Positions 1 to 5,117 of a stretch of 5,117 nt of DNA are shown in pieces. The DNA comes from Selenomonas sp. (lineage in GTDB: Bacteria > Bacillota_C > Negativicutes > Selenomonadales > Selenomonadaceae): the NCBI GenBank assembly GCA_017940705.1, contig JAGAYB010000023.1, positions 1-5,117 on the forward strand. Reading direction: 5' to 3'. Positions within the stretch are counted from its first letter, which is position 1. The number at the start of each line of letters is the position of its first letter. The position numbers and the translations under genes are program-made. The notes beneath the pieces were generated by a model. It did not search any database, was not told the DNA's origin, and saw only the letters and a program-made list of their open reading frames with translations.

Positions 1-285
1 GAACAATTCCTTGCCCTGCCAGGCGAACAGCTGCGTAAGGCCAATGCCTAAAATCCGTCCGCCCCAGGTGAAGTAATGCGACCACTGGCTGACCACAATA
101 TCGTAAAAAGATGTGATACGCTGCCGCGGCCCAACACCGTCAAGCAGATTTCCTCTGTCCGAACCATCCCAGATAAAGGCATAGGGTATATCATCCGATA
201 TCATAGGCAGCATACAGTTCCGCACGAAAAACAAACCCAAAAACACCAAAAAAATCATCTGCCATGATTGTAATTTCTTTACCAT
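1..285 (-). CDS. DUF6056-like polytopic membrane protein, second tandem copy (C-terminal part off the window)
   Basis: This gene starts at the ATG at 285-283 and stays open to the left edge, so only the first 95 residues are seen. It has a short basic start (MVKK), a hydrophobic helix at about residues 9-28, then an extracytoplasmic-type loop with Asp31-Asp32, the block YAFIWDG (34-41 region) and WSHYFTWGGR (68-77). The same blocks occur at the same spacing, without gaps, in the gene just upstream; by hand count about 52 of 88 residues match, so the two are tandem paralogues. Its start overlaps the upstream stop codon by 7 nt (ATGGTAA). A GGGGAGA ribosome binding site lies 7 nt before this ATG. 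Another ATG 4 nt earlier (289-287) is in a frame that closes after about 32 codons, so the 285 start is chosen. By family likeness it may be a GT-C-type sugar transferase or a related envelope protein; the function is not known. Confidence 0.88.
   Translation of the reverse strand, partial: MVKKLQSWQMIFLVFLGLFFVRNCMLPMISDDIPYAFIWDGSDRGNLLDGVGPRQRITSFYDIVVSQWSHYFTWGGRILGIGLTQLFAWQGKELF
55..267 (-). repeat. Direct repeat copy from gene duplication (partner at 1530-1742)
   Basis: This stretch of the second membrane-protein gene lines up without gaps, at an offset of 1475 bases, with the matching stretch of the first. The block 56-90 matches 1531-1565 at 33 of 35 bases, and 164-185 is identical to 1639-1660 (22 bases). 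Bases between these blocks have diverged more, as expected for an old duplication in which the loop motifs are kept. Confidence 0.8.
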
Positions 286-1799
286 TCATATATCTCCCCG
301 TATTTGCCCCAGTCACTTTGTTTGTCAATGACGATTCCTTTCAGCCCATGATATTGCGCGAACATATTGGAACGATTGTCCTTAGGGTCACTTTCCAAAT
401 CTGCCCCAAACATCAGCAGGGTTTCCGTAACCGAACGATTCCCCACAATTTTCGGCAAAAGTCCGGGAAGTTTTATGGCCGGAACCACAATGGGGTCATC
501 CTGTCTGCAAGCCGCTATGATTTTTTCTCTGGCTGCTAATTGACGGCTGTAGGATGTTTCGATAATCAGGCACATGGCCGAAACCGTCAGCCACAGTCCC
601 ATGGCGCCCAACCCTAAAAGTGCCATTCCCATGCGGAATTTCGGCGCGTGTAAGCACCGTTCCCTTAACCATGGCCGCAAGCAGCGCAGGGAAGACGCAG
701 CCGCCACCAGCAGAAAAATCACGCTATGATAAGCGGCATGGGCGCGGAATTCCGGCGAAAACATCATCACGCAGAGCACCAAAAAGCTGCCGCCTGTGAA
801 CAGCAGTATGTAACGCTTCCACTCTTTGCTGCACTGCCCATACCGCAGGCAGAGCAGGACTATGGCCAAAAACGGCAGCTCGCCCGAAAATACCGGCAAA
901 AAGCCTTGCACGAAATTATACAGGAACATCATCGGTGTCCATAAGAGTTCCGGCGGCATGGCATAGTCAGGCTCCAGCTCCTGCATGAGCCTGACCCTCT
1001 CCACATTTCCGGGTGCCAGCATCAGGAGCAGCGTGCCTATAGCCAGGCCAAGCAATCCGGCTGTCTGCCACCTTTGCAGCTGCTTCCGCCGATAAAATAT
1101 CATCGTAAAAGCCAGCGTGAGCAGCAGCGTGACAATGCTGGCAGGCTCCATTGACCAGCCGGCCAGCAGCCCCCAGACTGCCATTAACGGCACAGCCCCC
1201 CAAAACCTATCCAGTTTCAACTTCTCTCCCCAATAAGCCAGCGCATAGGGCAGTAAAAAAATGCATTCCGCCACCGCTGTCCACAGATAGACGCAGGCTC
1301 CTGTCATCCACAGCATGGTATAAGCATAGGCAGGCAAGGCAAAAAACAAACCCAGCAGCAGCAATAAAAGTCCGGCCTTGCATTTGCCCGGCTTTTCCAG
1401 CCTGCCTGCTGCCAGCCAGTAAAGGAGCAGCACCAGCAGCACAAAGAACGCAGTATTGACTGCATCAAACCAATATCGCTGCTCACCGCCCTGCCAGATA
1501 AAAAACTGTGCCGTAAACAGCGCCGGTACGCGTCCGCCCCAGGTAAAATAATGCGACCACTGGCTCACAAAAATATCCGACAAGGACATGATTCTTTGCC
1601 GCGCCCCGATATCATCTACCAGATTGCCGCCATCCGCCCCATCCCAGATAAAGGCATAGGAATAATCATCTGCCACCATCGGAAAAAGGATATTGCGCCA
1701 TAGAAAGACGCCTGCACCAAAGACAAACAACATTTGCCAGCTAATCCGCTGCCACACGGCCTGCCACAGGGCATACAGCCTGTCAGCCCAAACAGCCAT
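279..1799 (-). CDS. DUF6056-like polytopic membrane protein (possible GT-C-type glycosyltransferase), first tandem copy
   Basis: A 506-residue membrane protein with roughly 10-12 hydrophobic segments: one at about 22-40, a dense series between about 113 and 372, and a last one at about 390-413, followed by a soluble tail of some 90 residues. The loop after the first helix carries Asp44-Asp45-Tyr46, then WSHYFTWGGR (81-90). Later landmarks are WMTG (164-167), WSMEP (215-219), APGN with a following Arg (262-268) and PEFRAH (349-354). An acidic pair in the first outer loop and the APGN..R and RA motifs recall the DUF6056 family and, more loosely, GT-C enzymes that use lipid-linked sugars; this is from memory, with no search made. 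The start at 1799 is preferred over an in-frame ATG at 1856 because it has AGGAGA 7 nt upstream, whereas the longer form would overlap the pump gene by 53 nt. It lies 4 nt after the pump stop codon, so the two are surely co-transcribed. Role in the operon unknown: it might modify an envelope glycan. Confidence 0.85.
   Translation of the reverse strand: MAVWADRLYALWQAVWQRISWQMLFVFGAGVFLWRNILFPMVADDYSYAFIWDGADGGNLVDDIGARQRIMSLSDIFVSQWSHYFTWGGRVPALFTAQFFIWQGGEQRYWFDAVNTAFFVLLVLLLYWLAAGRLEKPGKCKAGLLLLLLGLFFALPAYAYTMLWMTGACVYLWTAVAECIFLLPYALAYWGEKLKLDRFWGAVPLMAVWGLLAGWSMEPASIVTLLLTLAFTMIFYRRKQLQRWQTAGLLGLAIGTLLLMLAPGNVERVRLMQELEPDYAMPPELLWTPMMFLYNFVQGFLPVFSGELPFLAIVLLCLRYGQCSKEWKRYILLFTGGSFLVLCVMMFSPEFRAHAAYHSVIFLLVAAASSLRCLRPWLRERCLHAPKFRMGMALLGLGAMGLWLTVSAMCLIIETSYSRQLAAREKIIAACRQDDPIVVPAIKLPGLLPKIVGNRSVTETLLMFGADLESDPKDNRSNMFAQYHGLKGIVIDKQSDWGKYGEIYEW
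293..299 (-). promoter_or_regulatory. Ribosome binding site of the second membrane-protein copy
   Basis: GGGGAGA on the minus strand, 7 nt before the ATG at 285. It lies inside the last codons of the upstream paralogue, so the two genes are probably translationally coupled. It decides the 285 start, as the nearby ATG at 289 would be only 3 nt away and leads into a short dead frame. Confidence 0.75.
1530..1742 (-). repeat. Direct repeat copy from gene duplication (partner at 55-267)
   Basis: Partner of the repeat at 55-267, encoding residues 20-90 of the full-length membrane protein. The best-kept parts code for the WSHYFTWGGR block and the AFIWDG block in the outer loop after the first helix. 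Both copies are in the same orientation and in the same reading frame relative to their starts. Confidence 0.8.
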
Positions 1800-1803
1800 A
1801 AAT

Positions 1804-4800
1804 CTATCTCCTCTCAACATCACATTTTTTTCGCGGATCTCCGGCGACAGCCACATACAGAACTGGCACCACTAATAAGCCCAGCACGGTTGCCAGCAGC
1901 ATGCCGCCGACAACAGCAATTCCCATGCTGCTGCGCGCCCCGGAACCAGCCCCCTCTGCCAAAGCCAGTGGCAGACAGCCGGCAATAAAGGCCACGGAGG
2001 TCATCAAAATGGGCCGCAGGCGCAATCTCGCGGCGGTCAGGGCCGAGCGGACAGCCGCAGTTCCCCGGCTCTGTCTTTCCTTGGCAAATTCCACAATCAG
2101 TATGGCATTTTTCGCCGCCAAGGCCACGACCAGCAATATGCCAATCTGCATATAAAGGCTGCCGGGACGCCCTGTTGCCAGTTCGGAAAGCAGTGCGCCG
2201 CCAATCCCCAGAGGGACAGACAACAGCACTGCCCAGGGCAGCCGCCATGATTCATAGATAAACGTCAGACAAAGCAGTACAAACACCAGCGACAGCCCCA
2301 AAAGCACAGCCGTATCAGTCTGCGCTTCCCGGGCGTGACGGCTGACACCCGACCACGCAATTTGAAAGCCGTCCGGCGCGGCTTCACCGACCACAGCTTC
2401 CATAGCCGCCATCGCCTCGCCGGCAGAATAATCATCACCGGGCACTATTTCAAAATGAATACTCCGCACCCCGTCATAACGGCTTATGCTGGCAGGGCCT
2501 GAGGACAGGTCGGCCTGCACCAAAGCGTCCAGCGGTATCATCCTGTCGTCACTATTGCGGACAAACAGAAAACGTAACGCCTCTGTTTCACTGCGGAAAG
2601 ATTTATCGGCCTGCAAAACTACCTTATAAACCTTGCCAAAGCGGATAAAGTCATTGACTTCCTCCCCGCCGAAATTCACCTGCAGCGTACTATAGACATC
2701 ATCAAGGTTTACGCCCAGAAGTTTTGCCTTGTCTTCATTAACCGTAAAATCTGCATAGGGCGTGCCCATATCAAAGTCAGCTTCCAGCTCACCGATTTCG
2801 GGATGTTTTTGCGCCGCATCCATAATATTTTTCACAGTCGTCTGCAGTGCTTCCTCCGAATGATCGGCTGTATCCAGCAAATGCAGGGATACACCGCCGG
2901 TCATGCCCAGCTCCGGCAGGGGTGGCGGATTGAGTCCCATTACCGACGCTTCGGGAACGGTCTCCCGGGCTTTTACGTCCAGCCATTCCAGCAAGTCATC
3001 CACACTCTGTCCATCTGTATGACGTTCTGTCCAGTCTTTTAGCGCCACAAAGATTATCCCGGCATCGGAGCGCGTATTGTCACTCAGCAAATCAGCGCCG
3101 CCAACGCCAATAACAGCCTTGACCGCCTCATGGGACTGCAGTTTTTCCGTCAGGCGGTTCATGGATTCAATGGTATGATTAAGCGAGGTACCAGCAGGCA
3201 GTTTCAGGGAGGTCATGATATAGCCCTGATCCTCCTCCGGCAAAAATTCCTCAGGCATATTTAGATACAGCCACACCGACCCGGCCAGCAGCAGACATAT
3301 AGCTGCCAATAGCAGTTTTACCCGGCGCAGGCACCAGCCAAGGCAGTGCTGATAGCTGCGGCCTGTCCATGCCAGCAGACGGGCAAAACCGGCAAGCAGG
3401 CCATTTGCGCCTGCCGCCTGTGGCTTATCCTTTAACAGCAAAACGCATAAGGCCGGTGTCAGCGACAGCGCCGCCAGGGCCGAAAAGCTCATGGCGGCCA
3501 CCAGCGTCACGGCAAACTGACGGTAAAGAATCCCCGTCATCCCCGAAAGAAAAGCTACGGGGACAAAGACCGCCGCCAGCACAAAGGCAATGGCTAAGAT
3601 AGGTGCCTGTACCTCATGCAGCGCCGCCGAAGCTGCCGCCTTTACCGTCAGACCGCGTTCTATATGGCGGTACACACATTCAATGATGACGATGGCATCG
3701 TCCACCACCAGCCCGATAGCCAGAATCAGGGCAAAGAGCGTCAGCAGGTTGAGCGAATAGCCACAGAGATAAAAGACAAAAAACGTGGCAATCAGCGAAA
3801 CCGGCACCGCCAGCATGGTGATAAGCGTAGCCCGGGCACTGCCCAAAAAGAAATAAACAATCACCGCCACCAGCAGCAGAGCCTCTGCAAACGTAAAGGC
3901 CACCTCTTTCATAGAGGCTTCAATAAAGCTGGTGTGGTCAACCACAATGCGGTATTCCATATCGGGAGGAAAATTTTTTTTGGCCTCTGCCAGGATTTTT
4001 TTCACTTCCCCAATAGTCGTCAGCGCATTGGCGCTATCCGTCAGCGTTATACTAAAAGACGCCGCTTCCTTCCCGTCCTGATAGGACGCATAACGGGTAT
4101 CCCGGCGTCCTTCCGACACCTGCGCCACGTCCCTCAGCCTGATTAAATCCCCCTGCTCAGAAGGCAATATGATATTGCCAAACTCCTCAGCAGTCTGACG
4201 GCGGTTCTGTACCCGGCCCACCAGCTGGTGTTCCTGCCCTCTGTCCACGGGCATTTTACCCAGAGTACCGGCAGCCGGCTGTACATTCTGTTCCTTTATC
4301 GCAGACAGTACATCCGGCACCGCCAGATGCTTCGCCGCCAGTTTATCCGGCTGCAGCCAGATACGCATGGCATAGTCTTCCGTGTATTCATCCACATTGC
4401 CAACGCCGGAAACGCGTTTTATTTTATCAATAAAATAGGTCTTGGCGTAGTTTTGCAAAAAAATACTGTCATAAGTGCCTTTAGGCGAGCACAGGGACAT
4501 GGCAAATACCATCCCCGGCATGGAACGGCTGGTGGTCACGCCGTAATCCTGCACCGTCCGGGGCAGGGACGGCAGGGCGGCTGTCACTCTGTTTTGCACG
4601 CTGGCTGCCGCCACTTCACCGTCTACACCGGGAGCAAATTCTATATCCAATTTATATTCCCCGGAAGCGTCCGCATGCGAAGACATGGCGCGCAAGCCAT
4701 CAATGCCGTGAATTTCCGCTTCGATGATATTTGCTACTGTGTCCTGCACCACCGTGGCATCAGCGCCCTGATAGGTTGTCGATACCGAAACTGTCGGCGG

Positions 4801-4917
4801 CATAATGCCGGGATACTCGGCAATGGGCAGCTGAAAAGCCGCCGTCAGACCAAACAAGGTCAGCAGCACCGCCAGTACCACTGCCTGCAACGGATGCCGG
4901 ATAAAATACTCAGCCAA
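1804..4917 (-). CDS. RND-family efflux transporter, HAE-1 (AcrB-like) inner membrane pump
   Basis: A complete 1037-residue proton-driven exporter, close to the 1049 of AcrB. The N-terminus (AEYFIRHP, helix 8-28, then LPIAEYPGIMPPTVSVSTTYQGA starting near 30) is typical. Helices 2-6 lie at about 337-495 and helices 7-12 at about 533-552 and 867-1022, with two large periplasmic domains (about 30-335 and 555-865). The proton relay is intact: GLVVDDAIVIIE with Asp406-Asp407 in helix 4, Lys936 in AAKNAILIVEF of helix 10, and the RLRPILMTS arginine region at 964-973. The DD pair separates it from heavy-metal (CusA-type) pumps, which have a single Asp there. It should form a trimer and work with a periplasmic adaptor and an outer membrane channel, neither of which is encoded in the window. 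Start is TTG at 4917-4915: the codon before it is an in-frame TGA, the next Met is residue 39, and AGGTG lies 6 nt upstream. The substrate cannot be told from sequence; pocket residues differ from AcrB (Met136 for Phe136, and a switch loop without its phenylalanines). Confidence 0.97.
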   Translation of the reverse strand: MAEYFIRHPLQAVVLAVLLTLFGLTAAFQLPIAEYPGIMPPTVSVSTTYQGADATVVQDTVANIIEAEIHGIDGLRAMSSHADASGEYKLDIEFAPGVDGEVAAASVQNRVTAALPSLPRTVQDYGVTTSRSMPGMVFAMSLCSPKGTYDSIFLQNYAKTYFIDKIKRVSGVGNVDEYTEDYAMRIWLQPDKLAAKHLAVPDVLSAIKEQNVQPAAGTLGKMPVDRGQEHQLVGRVQNRRQTAEEFGNIILPSEQGDLIRLRDVAQVSEGRRDTRYASYQDGKEAASFSITLTDSANALTTIGEVKKILAEAKKNFPPDMEYRIVVDHTSFIEASMKEVAFTFAEALLLVAVIVYFFLGSARATLITMLAVPVSLIATFFVFYLCGYSLNLLTLFALILAIGLVVDDAIVIIECVYRHIERGLTVKAAASAALHEVQAPILAIAFVLAAVFVPVAFLSGMTGILYRQFAVTLVAAMSFSALAALSLTPALCVLLLKDKPQAAGANGLLAGFARLLAWTGRSYQHCLGWCLRRVKLLLAAICLLLAGSVWLYLNMPEEFLPEEDQGYIMTSLKLPAGTSLNHTIESMNRLTEKLQSHEAVKAVIGVGGADLLSDNTRSDAGIIFVALKDWTERHTDGQSVDDLLEWLDVKARETVPEASVMGLNPPPLPELGMTGGVSLHLLDTADHSEEALQTTVKNIMDAAQKHPEIGELEADFDMGTPYADFTVNEDKAKLLGVNLDDVYSTLQVNFGGEEVNDFIRFGKVYKVVLQADKSFRSETEALRFLFVRNSDDRMIPLDALVQADLSSGPASISRYDGVRSIHFEIVPGDDYSAGEAMAAMEAVVGEAAPDGFQIAWSGVSRHAREAQTDTAVLLGLSLVFVLLCLTFIYESWRLPWAVLLSVPLGIGGALLSELATGRPGSLYMQIGILLVVALAAKNAILIVEFAKERQSRGTAAVRSALTAARLRLRPILMTSVAFIAGCLPLALAEGAGSGARSSMGIAVVGGMLLATVLGLLVVPVLYVAVAGDPRKKCDVERR
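1807..1812 (-). promoter_or_regulatory. Ribosome binding site of the first membrane-protein copy, inside the end of the pump gene
   Basis: AGGAGA on the minus strand, 7 nt before the ATG at 1799. The same bases encode the final arginine codons of the pump, and the pump stop TAG follows at once (AGGAGATAG). A ribosome finishing the pump thus ends on the next start signal, which suggests translational coupling. This site is why the shorter start was chosen. Confidence 0.8.
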
Positions 4918-4923
4918 TCAAAA

Positions 4924-4928
4924 CACCT
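4924..4928 (-). promoter_or_regulatory. Ribosome binding site supporting the TTG start of the RND pump
   Basis: AGGTG on the minus strand, 6 nt before the TTG at 4917. It sits in the 23-nt gap after the repressor stop codon. No other start in frame would keep the first transmembrane helix, so this modest site fixes the start. Confidence 0.65.
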
Positions 4929-4940
4929 GCCTGCATTTCG

Positions 4941-5117
4941 TCATTTCAAGAACTGGTCTATAGCCTTATTTAACTGGTCAATAGCTTCCTTGTCGTTATC
5001 CCGCACCGCGTCCACAATGCAATGCTCCATGTGGTCTTTGAGGATAATCTTGCTGACGCCGTTAATGGCGCTCTTTACCGCCGAAAGCTGAATAAGCACC
5101 TCACTGCAGTCCCGGCC
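4941..5117 (-). CDS. CsoR/RcnR-family metal-sensing transcriptional repressor (N-terminal part off the window)
   Basis: The last 58 residues and the TGA stop of a small all-helical repressor; the start lies beyond the right edge. It reads RDCSEVLIQLSAVKSAI, then a second helix ending in KDHMEHCIVDAV. The Cys of RDC, the His 25 residues later and the Cys 4 residues after that have exactly the spacing of Cys36, His61 and Cys65 in Mycobacterium tuberculosis CsoR, which bind Cu(I). Members of this family form tetramers that hold operator DNA until the ligand binds. The full Cys-His-Cys set favours a copper or similar soft-metal sensor over the formaldehyde sensor FrmR, which lacks the last Cys; a persulfide sensor of the CstR type cannot be excluded. 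The first ligand position near the N-terminus is not visible. It ends 23 nt before the pump start, so it probably represses its own operon including the pump, from an operator upstream of the window. Confidence 0.93.
   Translation of the reverse strand, partial: GRDCSEVLIQLSAVKSAINGVSKIILKDHMEHCIVDAVRDNDKEAIDQLNKAIDQFLK

Noticed and set aside
1800..1856. A longer N-terminus for the first membrane protein, starting at the ATG at 1856.
   Set aside because: It would overlap the pump by 53 nt, adds a charged segment not seen in the paralogue, and lacks the good AGGAGA spacing found for the ATG at 1799.
1820..2248. A 142-codon minus-strand open frame within the 3' part of the pump gene.
   Set aside because: It is an out-of-frame shadow of conserved pump helices 9-12 and shows a Gly/Arg/Cys-rich composition without any domain.
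3616..4146. A 176-codon plus-strand open frame inside the pump gene.
   Set aside because: It is a low-complexity basic translation (many Gln, Arg, His) opposite conserved helix 2-5 coding sequence, with no ribosome binding site that stands out.
1804..4917. Pump as a heavy-metal exporter (CusA type), suggested by the CsoR neighbour.
   Set aside because: Helix 4 has the double Asp of HAE-1 pumps, and the methionine pairs and triad of CusA are not evident.
4918..4940. Possible promoter or terminator in the gap between repressor and pump.
   Set aside because: The gap is only 23 nt and is filled by the ribosome binding site; no inverted repeat with a T run and no -10/-35 pair is visible.
4228..5091. 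An 287-codon open frame on the plus strand.
   Set aside because: It lies wholly antisense to the pump and repressor genes, both of which have clear family motifs. Its translation is rich in His, Arg, Gln and Tyr with no domain pattern, as expected for the reverse of a GC-biased gene.

Overview
All four genes lie on the minus strand and are packed end to end, so they read from right to left as one probable operon: a CsoR/RcnR-family metal-sensing repressor (cut by the right edge), a full-length RND (HAE-1/AcrB type) efflux transporter, a polytopic membrane protein resembling the DUF6056 / GT-C glycosyltransferase-like group, and a second copy of that membrane protein (cut by the left edge). 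The gaps are 23 nt, 4 nt, and a 7-nt overlap. There is no intergenic stretch long enough for an internal promoter or terminator, and no RNA gene, mobile element or CRISPR array is visible.

The organism is a bacterium with an outer membrane, because HAE-1 RND pumps normally work as tripartite systems across two membranes. Middling GC content, strong AGGAGA/GGGGAGA ribosome binding sites, a TTG start, and a CsoR-type repressor together suggest a Gram-negative Firmicute (Negativicutes, for example a Selenomonas or Veillonella relative). This is an inference from style and not a firm assignment.

Right region (about 4941-5117): the last 58 residues of the repressor, carrying the Cys-His-Cys metal ligand set. 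Middle (1804-4917): a 1037-residue RND pump with intact proton-relay residues but with several aromatic drug-pocket residues of AcrB replaced. No membrane fusion adaptor or outer membrane channel lies in the window, so these would have to be upstream of the repressor gene or elsewhere. Left (1-1799): tandem paralogous membrane proteins, about 59% identical over the 88 residues that can be compared.

The most interesting point is the arrangement: a metal- or thiol-type sensor directly in front of a drug-type RND pump, which is translationally coupled to a duplicated putative envelope glycosylation-type membrane protein. Nothing here proves a new system, but the pairing is not one I can match to a described operon.
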